Assembly (NCBI RefSeq): GCF_014197135.1
Contig: NZ_JACIFA010000001.1
Coordinates: 62,001 to 126,000 of the forward strand
Source: Sphingomonas zeae
Lineage (GTDB): Bacteria; Pseudomonadota; Alphaproteobacteria; Sphingomonadales; Sphingomonadaceae
Direction of reading: 5' to 3'
Length of the DNA: 64,000 nucleotides
The first letter of the stretch is position 1. Each line of letters opens with the position of its first letter. The position numbers were made by a program, and so were the translations under genes. This document shows positions 7,835 to 16,622 of this stretch, piece after piece. Below the pieces are notes generated by a model, which ran no database searches, was not told the DNA's origin, and saw nothing but the letters and a program-made list of their open reading frames with translations.

Positions 7835-10771
7835 ATGATTGGAAATTACCGGCGCCTGGCCTGTTCGGCCGGGGCTATTGCGATCGCGCTGCTTTCGGTG
7901 TCGCCTGCCCAGGCGCAGGACAAGCCGACGTCCGATCAGGTTTCGGACGACAAGGCCGCTTCGACCGAGGGTGAGGCGATCGTCGTCACCGGCACCCGGC
8001 TTCAGCGTCCGAACTTCACCAGCAACAGCCCGCTGACCGTCGTCGATGCGACCGAAATCCGCTATCAGGGCGCGATCCAGGTCGAGAATGTGCTGAACCG
8101 CCTGCCGCAGGTGACGCCGGATTCGAACGAGAACGGTTCGAACGGGTCGGACGGCACCGCGCGCGTCAATCTGCGCAACCTGGGCAGCAACCGCAACCTC
8201 GTGCTGGTCAACGGCCAGCGCATGCTGCCGGTGCAGGCCAACGACCTGAACTTCATCCCGGCCGCGCTGATCAAGCGGGTCGACGTCGTCACCGGCGGCG
8301 CGTCGGCGGTCTACGGCTCGGACGCGATTTCGGGCGTCGTGAACTTCATCCTGCGCGACGACCTGGACGGCGTGCGCACTGACATCCAGTACGGCTTTGC
8401 GCAGCATCAGAACGACAATGCGTTCGCGCGCGGCGTGCAGAGCCAGGCCAATTACCGCCTGGCCCAGCCGATGATCCTCGACGGCCAGAAGCTGGACGTG
8501 AACGTGGCCTTCGGCACCAATTTTCCCGATGGGCGTGGTAACGTCACCGCCTATTTCGGCTATCGCGATACCAAGCCGGTGCTGCAGGGCGATCGCGACG
8601 TGTCCGCCTGCGCCTTCGATCCGGCGGGAACCGGCAATTCGACGCTGACCTGCGGCGGGTCGAGCAACAACCAATATGGCCTGTTCGATCCGATCACCGG
8701 GCCGAACGCCGATTCGGGGTCGTTCAACAACACGCGCGACGGCAACCGGACCTGGGTGCCGTATGACCGCAGCTTCCGCTACAATTACGCGCCGCTCAAC
8801 TATTTCCAGCGCAACGACACCCGCTACACCGCCGGGGCCTTTGCCAAGTACGAGATTTCGCCTGCGATCGAAGCCTATGGCAGCTTCATGTTCATGGACG
8901 ACCACACCAATTCGCAGGTCGCCCCGTCCGCGCTTTTCCAGGGCTATACCTATTCGATCAACTGCGACAATCCGTTCCTGAGCGCGCAGCAGGGCCAGAT
9001 CCTGTGCGGCAACGCCTATGGCACCAATGCCACGCAGCAGGCCTATATCGGCTATCGCCCCGTCGCCGGAAACGCCCGTCCGCGTCGCGACGACCTGCGC
9101 CACACCGATTTCCGCGTCACCGGCGGCGTGCGCGGTGAGATCGCGCCGGGCATCCGCTATGACGCCAACGCGCTGTTCTCGACGGTTCTCTACAACGAGA
9201 CCTATGAGAACGACATCGACCCGTCGCGCGCCAATCGCGGTATCCAGGTCGTCAACCGCAACGGCACCCCGACCTGCAAGTCGGTGATCGACGGCAGCGA
9301 CCCGCAGTGCGTGCCGCTCGACATCTTCCGCTATAACGGCATTTCGGACGCGGCGTTTGGCTATATCTACGCACCGACCTCGACCCGCGGCGTCGACAGG
9401 GAAACCGTGCTGAGCGGCAATATCAGCGCGGACCTGGGCACTTACGGCGTCAAGTCGCCCTGGTCGGACGACGGCATCGGCGTCGTGCTGGGCATCGAGC
9501 ACCGGTATGAGAGCCTGGAGTTCAAGGCCGACGCGCTGGCGCTGCAAAAGGGGACCAAGGAAACCCAGGGCCGCTTCGACGTGAACGAGGTGTTCGCCGA
9601 AATCGAAGTGCCGATCATCCAGAACAGGCCGTTCGTCAAGGAGCTGGCACTGAACGCGGGGTATCGCGGATCGGACTATTCCAACCTGTCCAAGATCGTG
9701 TCGACCTACAAGGCCGAGCTGTCCTGGGCGCCGAGCAGCGACATCCGCCTGCGCGGCAGCTATAACCGCGCGATCCGTGCCGCCAACGTGTCCGAGTTGT
9801 TCGGCCCGCAGTTCAACGGTAACGTCAGCGCGCAGGACCCCTGCGCCACCGCGACGCCGACCGCGACCTTCGCCCAGTGCGCGCGCACCGGCGTGACCCA
9901 GGCGCAGTATGGACGCATCACCGACTGCCCGGCGGAAACCTGCACCGCGCAGTTCGGCGGCAATCCGGCGCTGAAGCCCGAAACGGCCGACACCCTGACC
10001 GCCGGTATCGTGTTCACGCCGACCTTCCTGCGCCGCCTGTCGCTGACCGTCGATTATTTCGACATCAAGGTGCGCGACTATATCAGCTCGATCTCGGTTC
10101 CGCAGACGATCAGCCAGTGCATCGCGACCGGCAATCCGTTCTTCTGCAGCCTGTTCAAGCGTGATCCGCGCGGCGGCATCATCTTCGGCGATCAGGGCTA
10201 TATCGTTTCGACGACGCAGAATACCGGCTCACTGCGTACCTCGGGCGTCGATTTCGGCCTCAGCTATCTCCAGCCGCTGGGCGGCGCGGGTTCACTCGCC
10301 GTGGATTTCCAGGGCACCTGGAACCGCAAGCTGGTGAACGAGCCAGTCCCCGGCCTCGGCTCCTTCGATTGCGTCGGCTATTTCGGCCCGACCTGCGGCC
10401 AACCCATGCCGGAATGGCGCCACCAGTCGCGCTTCACCTGGACCGATGCGGCCAAGGTCGGCTCGATCTCGCTCAACTGGCGCTATATCGGCCCGACCAA
10501 GCTGACCAACAATTCGACCGATCCGAACCTGGCGGGTACGCCGTCGATCTTCAACAGCCGGATCAAGGCGTACAATTACTTCGATCTGGCGGGCACGGCC
10601 AAGGTCCAGGACGGCATCGTCTTCCGCGCCGGTGTAAACAACCTGTTCGACCGGGATCCGCCGATCATCGCGCAGGGGCTGCTGGCCGCGTTCGGCAACG
10701 GCAACACCTATCCCGGCATGTATGACGCGGTGGGCCGCACCGTCTTCATCGGCCTGACGGCGGAGTTCTGA
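7835..10771 (+). CDS. TonB-dependent outer-membrane receptor
   Basis: About 978 residues. The N-terminus MIGNYRRLACSAGAIAIALL is a signal peptide ending in PAQAQD, followed by a TonB-box-like EAIVVTGTRLQRPNF and a plug domain with VENVLNRLPQV, LRNLGSNRNLVLVNGQRM, IPAALIKRVDVVTGGASAVY and GSDAISGVVNFI. The barrel ends in the expected aromatic C-terminus (IGLTAEF). Pairs of cysteines in predicted loops (for example SACAFDP and STLTCGG) suggest disulfides. It should import a bulky substrate across the outer membrane using TonB energy; the substrate cannot be read from sequence and no transporter or regulator neighbours it. ATG 7835 was chosen because it begins the signal peptide; an in-frame TTG at 7775 would add 20 non-signal residues. 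Confidence 0.93.
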   Translation: MIGNYRRLACSAGAIAIALLSVSPAQAQDKPTSDQVSDDKAASTEGEAIVVTGTRLQRPNFTSNSPLTVVDATEIRYQGAIQVENVLNRLPQVTPDSNENGSNGSDGTARVNLRNLGSNRNLVLVNGQRMLPVQANDLNFIPAALIKRVDVVTGGASAVYGSDAISGVVNFILRDDLDGVRTDIQYGFAQHQNDNAFARGVQSQANYRLAQPMILDGQKLDVNVAFGTNFPDGRGNVTAYFGYRDTKPVLQGDRDVSACAFDPAGTGNSTLTCGGSSNNQYGLFDPITGPNADSGSFNNTRDGNRTWVPYDRSFRYNYAPLNYFQRNDTRYTAGAFAKYEISPAIEAYGSFMFMDDHTNSQVAPSALFQGYTYSINCDNPFLSAQQGQILCGNAYGTNATQQAYIGYRPVAGNARPRRDDLRHTDFRVTGGVRGEIAPGIRYDANALFSTVLYNETYENDIDPSRANRGIQVVNRNGTPTCKSVIDGSDPQCVPLDIFRYNGISDAAFGYIYAPTSTRGVDRETVLSGNISADLGTYGVKSPWSDDGIGVVLGIEHRYESLEFKADALALQKGTKETQGRFDVNEVFAEIEVPIIQNRPFVKELALNAGYRGSDYSNLSKIVSTYKAELSWAPSSDIRLRGSYNRAIRAANVSELFGPQFNGNVSAQDPCATATPTATFAQCARTGVTQAQYGRITDCPAETCTAQFGGNPALKPETADTLTAGIVFTPTFLRRLSLTVDYFDIKVRDYISSISVPQTISQCIATGNPFFCSLFKRDPRGGIIFGDQGYIVSTTQNTGSLRTSGVDFGLSYLQPLGGAGSLAVDFQGTWNRKLVNEPVPGLGSFDCVGYFGPTCGQPMPEWRHQSRFTWTDAAKVGSISLNWRYIGPTKLTNNSTDPNLAGTPSIFNSRIKAYNYFDLAGTAKVQDGIVFRAGVNNLFDRDPPIIAQGLLAAFGNGNTYPGMYDAVGRTVFIGLTAEF

Positions 10772-10827
10772 TGCGAAAAGGGGGCGGTCGAGCGCCGCCC
10801 CCTGATCCAACGGCTTTACCCAGCCTA

Positions 10828-10861
10828 CCCGTCCGGTTCATGCCGGGCGGGATTTTTTTTT
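10828..10861 (+). terminator. Rho-independent terminator of the TonB-dependent receptor gene
   Basis: Stem CCCGTCCGG (10828-10836) pairs with CCGGGCGGG (10843-10851) with one G-T pair, followed after one A by nine Ts. A second GC hairpin (GGGGGCGG / CCGCCCCC, about 10780-10803) lies just upstream without a T tract. Confidence 0.9.
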
Positions 10862-10876
10862 ATGAAAAGGCGGCGC

Positions 10877-11482
10877 TTACTTGGCTTCGGCGAGCAGCTT
10901 TTCCGCCTCGGCCCCGGCCCAGTCGAAGCCGCCGGTCACGCGCCAGATTTCCTTGCCGTCCGCGCCGTAGAGGATCGTGGTCGGCAGATTGGCCTTGTAA
11001 TGGACGCTCAAGGTCAGCTTCGGGTCGAGATAGACGGGTAGCGCCTCCAGTTTCTTGCCCGCGAGGAACGGCTTCACCTTCGCCGCATCGTCCTGCGCCA
11101 CTGCGATGACCGCGACCTGATCCTTCAGCCGCTGCGCCGTGGCGGCGAGCGTCGGCATTTCCGCGACGCACGGTCCGCACCAGGTCGCCCAAAGATTGAC
11201 GAGCAGCGGCTTGCCCCGGAAATCGGCGAGGGCGGCCGGCTGGCCGTCCAGCGTCGTGAAGCCGAGCGTCGGCGCGGCCTCGCCCTTGTGGCTGCGGTCG
11301 ACCGCGCCGGCGGGCTTGGGGGCCTCCGGGGCGGACGTACCGGACGCCTCGCCGCTGGTGACTTCCCCGCTCGAAACTTCCCCCATAGAGGTGTTGGCGG
11401 CTTGCTCCGGGGCGGGGCTTTGCCTATCGCACCCGGCGACCATCAGCCCCAGGAGACAGGCGATCACGGTACGCGACGACAT
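10877..11482 (-). CDS. TlpA-like thioredoxin-fold lipoprotein
   Basis: About 201 residues. The signal sequence [18 protein letters not shown] ends in a lipobox (MVAGC), so it should be a lipid-anchored periplasmic protein. A proline/serine/glutamate-rich linker (to about residue 65) leads to a thioredoxin domain with the redox motif WATWCGPC and the cis-proline region NLPTTILYG. It is expected to reduce or exchange disulfides in the periplasm, for example during cytochrome c maturation, but no such genes are nearby. The ATG at 11480-11482 shares bases with the argH start on the other strand (CATG). Confidence 0.9.
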   Translation of the reverse strand: MSSRTVIACLLGLMVAGCDRQSPAPEQAANTSMGEVSSGEVTSGEASGTSAPEAPKPAGAVDRSHKGEAAPTLGFTTLDGQPAALADFRGKPLLVNLWATWCGPCVAEMPTLAATAQRLKDQVAVIAVAQDDAAKVKPFLAGKKLEALPVYLDPKLTLSVHYKANLPTTILYGADGKEIWRVTGGFDWAGAEAEKLLAEAK

Positions 11483-12866
11483 GGGCGGCTCCAACGCAAT
11501 GTGGGGCGGGCGCTTCGCAGAAGGTCCCGCCGCGGTGATGCGCGAGATAAACGCGTCCATCCCCTTCGACAAGCGACTGTGGAAACAGGACATCGCCGGA
11601 TCGAAAGCGCATGTCGCCATGCTCGGCAAACAGGGCATCGTATCGGCCGAGGACGCCGCGACGATTTCCGCCGGGCTGGACCAGGTCGCCGAGGATTATG
11701 CCGCCAACGGCGTGTCCGAGGATCTGACCCTCGAAGACATCCATATGCAGACCGAGGCGAAGCTGGCCAAGCTGATCGGCCCGGTCGCCGGACGCCTGCA
11801 CACCGCGCGCTCGCGCAACGACCAGGTGGCGACCGATTGCCGCTTGTGGGTGCGCGACGCGATCGACGAGACGCTGGCGGCGCTGGGTGCGCTGCGGAAT
11901 GCGTTGCTGACCCGCGCCGAGGAACACGCCGACAGCGTGATGCCGGGCTTCACCCATCTTCAGTCCGCACAGCCGGTGACGCTGGGCCATCACCTGATGG
12001 CCTATCACGAGATGATCGTGCGCGACGCCAGCCGCTTCGTCGCCGCGCGGGCGCGGATGAACCAGTGCCCGCTGGGTTCGGCGGCGCTGGCGGGGACGGG
12101 CTTCCCGGTCGACCGGCACATGACCGCCGAGGCACTCGGTTTCGACGAGCCGACGCGCAATTCGCTCGATGCGGTCAGCGACCGGGACTTCGCCATCGAC
12201 TATCTCCAGGCCGCGACCAACTGCTCGCTGCATTTGTCGCGGCTGGCCGAGGAGTTCGTGCTGTGGGCGTCGCAGCCCTTCGGCTTCGTGGCGCTGTCCG
12301 ACCAGTGGTCGACCGGCAGCTCGATCATGCCGCAGAAGCGCAATCCCGACGCCGCCGAGCTGGTGCGCGGTCATGCCGGACGGATCATGGGCTGCATGAC
12401 CAGCCTGATGGTCACGATGAAGGGGCTGCCGCTCGCCTATTCCAAGGACATGCAGGACGACAAGCCGCCGGTGTTCGAGGCGCACGACCTGCTGGCGCTG
12501 TCGATCGCGGCGATGACCGGCATGGTGCAGAGTGCGACCTTCCGCACGGATCGGATGCGCGCGGTGGCGGAGGCGGGTTTTTCGACCGCGACCGATCTGG
12601 CCGACTGGCTGGTGCGCGTCGGCGGTATTCCCTTCCGCGAGGCGCATCACATCACCGGCCGCGCGGTGAAACTGGCCGAGGAGAAGGGCGTGATGCTGCA
12701 TCAACTGTCGATCGACGAATTGACGGGCATCGACGCACGCATCAACGAGAGCATCTATGACGTGCTGTCGGTCGATGCCTCGGTCGCCAGCCGGGTCAGC
12801 TTCGGCGGCACCGCGCCCGCCAATGTGCGTGCCGCGATCGCGACCGCACGGGGGCTGCGCGCATGA
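11481..12866 (+). CDS. argH: Argininosuccinate lyase
   Basis: About 461 residues, the last step of arginine synthesis, splitting argininosuccinate into arginine and fumarate in the cytosol. [14 protein letters not shown] opens the family core, [12 protein letters not shown] and [14 protein letters not shown] carry the catalytic and signature-loop residues of the fumarase/aspartase superfamily. Two starts are possible: ATG 11481 (used here, giving [10 protein letters not shown]) and ATG 11499 (giving MWGG directly); neither has a strong ribosome binding site. It heads a run argH / small lipoprotein / lysA with overlapping ends. Confidence 0.95.
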   Translation: MGGSNAMWGGRFAEGPAAVMREINASIPFDKRLWKQDIAGSKAHVAMLGKQGIVSAEDAATISAGLDQVAEDYAANGVSEDLTLEDIHMQTEAKLAKLIGPVAGRLHTARSRNDQVATDCRLWVRDAIDETLAALGALRNALLTRAEEHADSVMPGFTHLQSAQPVTLGHHLMAYHEMIVRDASRFVAARARMNQCPLGSAALAGTGFPVDRHMTAEALGFDEPTRNSLDAVSDRDFAIDYLQAATNCSLHLSRLAEEFVLWASQPFGFVALSDQWSTGSSIMPQKRNPDAAELVRGHAGRIMGCMTSLMVTMKGLPLAYSKDMQDDKPPVFEAHDLLALSIAAMTGMVQSATFRTDRMRAVAEAGFSTATDLADWLVRVGGIPFREAHHITGRAVKLAEEKGVMLHQLSIDELTGIDARINESIYDVLSVDASVASRVSFGGTAPANVRAAIATARGLRA

Positions 12867-13099
12867 AGCCCGCCATCGCCCTGCTGGTCGCGCTCGGCCT
12901 GACCGGCTGCGGCGCCGCCAACCGGCTGCAACCGGCCAAGGGCGAGAGCCTGCCCGTGGCACCGCGCGGCGCCACCGCGACCCCGACGCCGAAGCAATTG
13001 CTGACGGCCACCCCTCAACAACGCCCGCAACGCTCCGATGAACTGATGACCCAGTCGCAGGACCGGCGTTCGGACGAATTTGATTTGCCTCCCCGCTGA
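12863..13099 (+). CDS. Small lipoprotein between argH and lysA (LptM/LppL-like by position)
   Basis: 78 residues. A short lipoprotein signal [17 protein letters not shown] ends in a lipobox, followed by a low-complexity Pro/Ala/Thr tail and an acidic end ([11 protein letters not shown]). Its ATG overlaps the argH stop (ATGA) and its TGA overlaps the lysA ATG (TGATG), so the three are translationally coupled. Small lipoproteins beside lysA are known in many proteobacteria (LppL, and the LptD-maturation factor LptM beside dapF), and this is the likely relative, but the LptM GPLYxP motif is not clear, so function is inference from position. Confidence 0.75.
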   Translation: MKPAIALLVALGLTGCGAANRLQPAKGESLPVAPRGATATPTPKQLLTATPQQRPQRSDELMTQSQDRRSDEFDLPPR

Positions 13100-14361
13100 T
13101 GGACCATTTTCATTTCTCGAACGGCGAACTCCATGTGGAGGACGTCCCCGTATCCAAGATCGCGGCGGAGGTCGGCACGCCGGTCTATATCTATTCCGCC
13201 TCGACCTTCCGTCGCCATGCGCAGGTGTTCCGCGACGGGCTGAGCGCGCTGCCGCGTGTCCATCTGGCCTATGCGATCAAGGCGAACCCGAACATCGCGG
13301 TGCTGCGCGTGCTGGCCGATGAAGGCTATGGCGCCGACGTCGTCTCGGTCGGTGAGATGCGCCGGGCGCTGGCGGCGGGCATGAAGGCGCAGGACATCGT
13401 CTTCTCGGGCGTCGGCAAGACGAAGCGAGAGTTGGTCGCAGCACTCGAGGCCGGGATCGGCCAGTTCAACCTCGAACTGGAGGAAGAGGGCGCGGTGCTG
13501 GCCGAGCTGGCACACGAGCGCGGGCTGGTCGCGCCGGCCACGCTGCGCGTCAATCCGGACGTGGATGCGGGGACGCACGCCAAGATTTCCACGGGCCGCA
13601 AGGAAAACAAGTTCGGCGTGCCGATCGACCAGGCGCTGGGCATGTTCGACCGTTTGGCGGGCCTGCCCGGCATCGACCTGAAGGGTGTCGCCTGTCACAT
13701 CGGCAGCCAGTTGGGCGATCTCGCGCCGCTGGAGGCCGCGTACAAGCGCGTCGGCGAGCTGGTCGCCGAGCTGCGCGGGGCGGGGCACCGCATCAGCCGC
13801 GTCGATCTGGGCGGTGGCCTGGGCGTGCCGTACAAGCCGGGCGATGTGATGCCTGCGCCCGCCGCTTATGGCGAGATGGTGGCGCGCGTGACCAGGGATT
13901 GGGACGTCGAGCTGATGTTCGAGCCCGGCCGGGTGATCGCGGGCAATGCGGGCGTGCTGGCGACCGAAGTCGTCTGGGTGAAGCCGGGCGTCGCCAACCC
14001 TTACGTCATCGTCGATGCGGCGATGAACGACCTGATGCGGCCCGCGCTGTACGATGCCCATCACGATTTCGTCGCGGTTCGCCCGACCGGCGAGACGATG
14101 ATGGCCAATATCGCGGGGCCGGTGTGCGAGACGGGCGACACCTTCGCGATGAACCGCGAGATCGACGTGGTGAAGTCGGGCGATCTGGCCGTCTTCCGCA
14201 CGGCGGGCGCGTATGGAGCCACCATGGCGTCGACCTATAACAGCCGCCCGCTGGTGCCCGAAGTGATGGTCGAGGGCGACCGTTTCGCCGTCGTCGCCGA
14301 TCGCATCGCCGCCGAGACGATCATCGCCGCCGAGCGCGTGCCGGAGTGGCTGAAGAAGTGA
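13099..14361 (+). CDS. lysA: Diaminopimelate decarboxylase
   Basis: 420 residues. Pyridoxal-phosphate fold type III enzyme that converts meso-diaminopimelate to lysine. The PLP lysine lies in VHLAYAIKANPN, the glycine-rich phosphate site in GGGLGVPYKPG, and the substrate/dimer residues in FEPGRVIAGNAG and VCETGDTFAMNRE. Length is normal for the family. Start is the ATG sharing an A with the stop of the small lipoprotein. A hairpin and the next gene follow after 47 bp. Confidence 0.97.
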   Translation: MDHFHFSNGELHVEDVPVSKIAAEVGTPVYIYSASTFRRHAQVFRDGLSALPRVHLAYAIKANPNIAVLRVLADEGYGADVVSVGEMRRALAAGMKAQDIVFSGVGKTKRELVAALEAGIGQFNLELEEEGAVLAELAHERGLVAPATLRVNPDVDAGTHAKISTGRKENKFGVPIDQALGMFDRLAGLPGIDLKGVACHIGSQLGDLAPLEAAYKRVGELVAELRGAGHRISRVDLGGGLGVPYKPGDVMPAPAAYGEMVARVTRDWDVELMFEPGRVIAGNAGVLATEVVWVKPGVANPYVIVDAAMNDLMRPALYDAHHDFVAVRPTGETMMANIAGPVCETGDTFAMNREIDVVKSGDLAVFRTAGAYGATMASTYNSRPLVPEVMVEGDRFAVVADRIAAETIIAAERVPEWLKK

Positions 14362-14380
14362 CGCCAGCGCCTGCCGCCTT

Positions 14381-14401
14381 CTCCCCCTGGCAGGGGGGGA
14401 G
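14381..14401 (+). promoter_or_regulatory. Hairpin overlapping the ribosome binding site of the siroheme gene
   Basis: CTCCCCC (14381-14387), a five-base loop and GGGGGGGAG (14393-14401) form a perfect stem. The right arm is also the only Shine-Dalgarno sequence for the GTG start at 14409, seven bases away. The arm is similar to the arms of the palindromic repeats at 36095 and 56825. Confidence 0.6.
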
Positions 14402-14408
14402 CTGAACG

Positions 14409-15182
14409 GTGAGTCTTGGTAGTCTGCCGCTGTTCGTCCGTTTGAACGGCCGTCCGGTCATTCTGGTCGGCGAGGGAGAGCCGGCCGAGGCCAAGCGGCG
14501 TCTGCTCGATCGGGCAGGCGCGCGGGTGGTCGGCGAGGAGGCGCAGGCCGCGCTCGCCATCGTCGCGATCGAGGATGAGGACGAAGCGCAAGGGGCCATA
14601 GCGCGGTTGAAGGCGCGCGGGGTCCTAGTCAACGCGGTGGACCGCCCGGCCGCCTGCGACTTCACGCTGCCCGCCATTGTCGAGCGGGGGCCTGTGATCG
14701 TTGCGATCGGCACGGGCGGGGTGTCGGCGGGTCTGGCGGCGGCGCTGCGTCAGCGGCTGGAGACACTGCTCCCCGCCGGGCTGGGCGCGCTGGCCGAGGG
14801 GTTGTACGCCGCCCGCGCCGCCCTGCGCGCGCGCTTTCCTGACGGGGCAGAGCGGCGGCGGGCAATCGGGGCGGCGCTGTCGCCCGGCGGGCCGCTCGAT
14901 CCGCTGGCGGGCGAAACCGATGTCGATGGGTGGCTGTCGCGTGCCCACCGACCGGCGGCGCGGGTCGAAGCGTTCGTGTTGACCTCCGCCGATCCCGACG
15001 ACCTGACCCTGCGACAGGCGCGTGCCCTGGCGGCGGCCGACCGCGTCTATCATCGCCGCGACGTGCCGCCCGCGATCCTCGACCGCGCCCGCGCCGATGC
15101 AGTACGTCTGGAATGCGACGCACCACCAGCGGAACCCGGCGAGGGGCAGATCGTCGACCTCGCCATGGCCCCTGGCGCATGA
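14409..15182 (+). CDS. Precorrin-2 dehydrogenase/sirohydrochlorin ferrochelatase-like (CysG N-terminal type) with methyltransferase remnant
   Basis: 257 residues from a GTG start with GGGGGGGAG seven bases upstream. Residues 1-110 match the NAD-binding Met8p/CysG N-terminal domain: VILVGEGEPAEAKRRLLDRAG, then NAVDRPAACDFTLPA and GTGGVSAGLAAALRQRLE, the usual NAD-loop and catalytic region that oxidises precorrin-2 and chelates iron for siroheme. A dimerisation-like helical region follows (to about 165). The last 70 residues (VLTSADPDDLTLRQARAL, ADRVYHRRDVPP) look like the beginning of the uroporphyrinogen methyltransferase domain of full CysG, which then stops. The stop overlaps the transporter ATG (ATGA). 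No other cys genes are nearby. Confidence 0.8.
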   Translation: MSLGSLPLFVRLNGRPVILVGEGEPAEAKRRLLDRAGARVVGEEAQAALAIVAIEDEDEAQGAIARLKARGVLVNAVDRPAACDFTLPAIVERGPVIVAIGTGGVSAGLAAALRQRLETLLPAGLGALAEGLYAARAALRARFPDGAERRRAIGAALSPGGPLDPLAGETDVDGWLSRAHRPAARVEAFVLTSADPDDLTLRQARALAAADRVYHRRDVPPAILDRARADAVRLECDAPPAEPGEGQIVDLAMAPGA

Positions 15183-16132
15183 CCGGCTTCGCGTACCGCA
15201 TCGACGGCGGAAAGGCCGAAGCCGTCCCGATCCGCGACGCGGCGTCGGCGCAGGGGCGGTTGGTGTGGGTGCATCTGGAAACCAATGACGCCGTCGCGCA
15301 GCGCTGGCTGCGCGAGTCGGCCCATGTCGCCGATTATGTCGTCGACGCGCTGACCGCCACCGAGACGCGCCCCCGCTGCGAAGCGGTGGGTGAGGGAGCG
15401 TTCCTCAACCTGCGCGGGCGGAGCAGCGAGCCGCTCGACGGATCGGACATGCTCGCCTCGGTCCGTATCTGGGCGGTCAAGGGCCGGGTCTATTCGGTGA
15501 CGCGCCGCCCGCTGCTGGCGGTCGATACGGTGCGCCAGTGCGTCGAGCGTGGCGAGGTGAAGGACCCGGGCGATCTCATCACCGCCTTCGCCACCGCGAT
15601 TACCAACGACCTTGACCCCGATGTCGCGCGTTTGGGCGACGATCTGGACGATTGCGAGGAGCAGCTGGACGAACGCCGCGTCTTCCAGCTGCGCCGCACG
15701 GTCAGCCGGGTACGCGTCGCGGCGATCGGCTATCGCCGCTTCCTCAATCCCCAGCGTGCCGCGCTGGAAAAGCTGGCGGCGCTGCCGGGCGACTGGCTGG
15801 CCGATGACGACCGGCTCCACCTGTCCGCCGCCGCCGACCGCGCGGCGCGCATGGCGGAGGAACTCGAATCCATCCGTGAACGCTCGGCGTTGATCCACGA
15901 AACGCTGACCGACCTGCGCGCCGAACAGATCGACAATCGCGCGCTGGTCATCTCGATCGTCGCGATGGTGTTCCTGCCGCTGACCTTCATCACCGGGCTG
16001 TACGGGATGAACGTCAAGGTGCTGCCCTATGCCGAAGAACCCTGGGCGTTCGATGCGATCCTGGGCGTCTGCGCGCTGATCTCGGCCGGGATCGTCGTTT
16101 ATTTCGTCCAGAAACACTGGTTCCGGCGGTAA
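15179..16132 (+). CDS. ZntB/CorA-family divalent metal transporter
   Basis: About 317 residues. A soluble N-terminal domain with long helices is followed by two C-terminal membrane helices (LVISIVAMVFLPLTFITGLY and the segment near 295-310) and the family's pore motif GMN (TGLYGMNVKVLP). This architecture is shared by CorA (magnesium) and ZntB (zinc) channels; the sequence opening (TGFAYRIDGGKAEAV, LVWVHLETND) is closer to ZntB-type proteins. Inner membrane, pentameric by family. Its ATG overlaps the preceding stop. It converges on fliS; the 69-bp gap holds an imperfect hairpin (GCACGGAT / ATCC-GC-GTGC) without a T tract. Confidence 0.88.
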   Translation: MTGFAYRIDGGKAEAVPIRDAASAQGRLVWVHLETNDAVAQRWLRESAHVADYVVDALTATETRPRCEAVGEGAFLNLRGRSSEPLDGSDMLASVRIWAVKGRVYSVTRRPLLAVDTVRQCVERGEVKDPGDLITAFATAITNDLDPDVARLGDDLDDCEEQLDERRVFQLRRTVSRVRVAAIGYRRFLNPQRAALEKLAALPGDWLADDDRLHLSAAADRAARMAEELESIRERSALIHETLTDLRAEQIDNRALVISIVAMVFLPLTFITGLYGMNVKVLPYAEEPWAFDAILGVCALISAGIVVYFVQKHWFRR

Positions 16133-16201
16133 AGGCGCGACATCGTCCCTGCGCTGCGACCTCGCTCTGCGCGCACGGATGAAACGAATCCGCGTGCGGG
16201 T

Positions 16202-16621
16202 TCAGTTGCCCTTCTTCGAATCGTTCATCTTCCGCACCGTTTCCCAGGCTTCGGCGATGTCGGCGATGCTGGCCGCGACGTTGCGGAATATCTGCGCGTC
16301 CTGGCCCAGCGAGGCGTCGACGATCTGCTTGCGTGCGCCGCCATAGAGCTTGGCGAAGGTGATCGACATCTCGCCGCCATGCTCGAAATCGAGCCCCGCC
16401 TCCAGCGCGAACAGGATCGCGGTGGCGCGCGTCACCCGCTCGCTCTTGCGCGCGAGCTGGCCATGGTCGGTTGCCCAGGCGGCGGAGCGGAGCGCGGAAA
16501 TCAGTTCCTCATACAGCAGCTGCACCAGCGCGGGGCCGTCGGCCATGGCGGTGCGGCCGACTACGTCGATCTGGCGATAGACGGCGGCGGGATCGGTAAG
16601 AAGGGCCGAGGCATAGGTCAT
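16202..16621 (-). CDS. fliS: Flagellin export chaperone FliS
   Basis: 139 residues, a small helical protein of the usual FliS size. VYRQIDVVGRTAMADGPALV and LVQLLYEELISALRSA match the N-terminal helices; the polar end (MNDSKKGN) is typical. It should bind the C-terminus of flagellin in the cytosol and keep it unfolded for export. It starts one base after the fliD stop and shares the sigma-28 promoter upstream of fliD. Confidence 0.92.
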   Translation of the reverse strand: MTYASALLTDPAAVYRQIDVVGRTAMADGPALVQLLYEELISALRSAAWATDHGQLARKSERVTRATAILFALEAGLDFEHGGEMSITFAKLYGGARKQIVDASLGQDAQIFRNVAASIADIAEAWETVRKMNDSKKGN

Positions 16622-16622
16622 A

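Noticed and set aside
7817..9547. Minus-strand open frame of 576 codons
   Set aside because: Antisense to the TonB-dependent receptor; no motifs.
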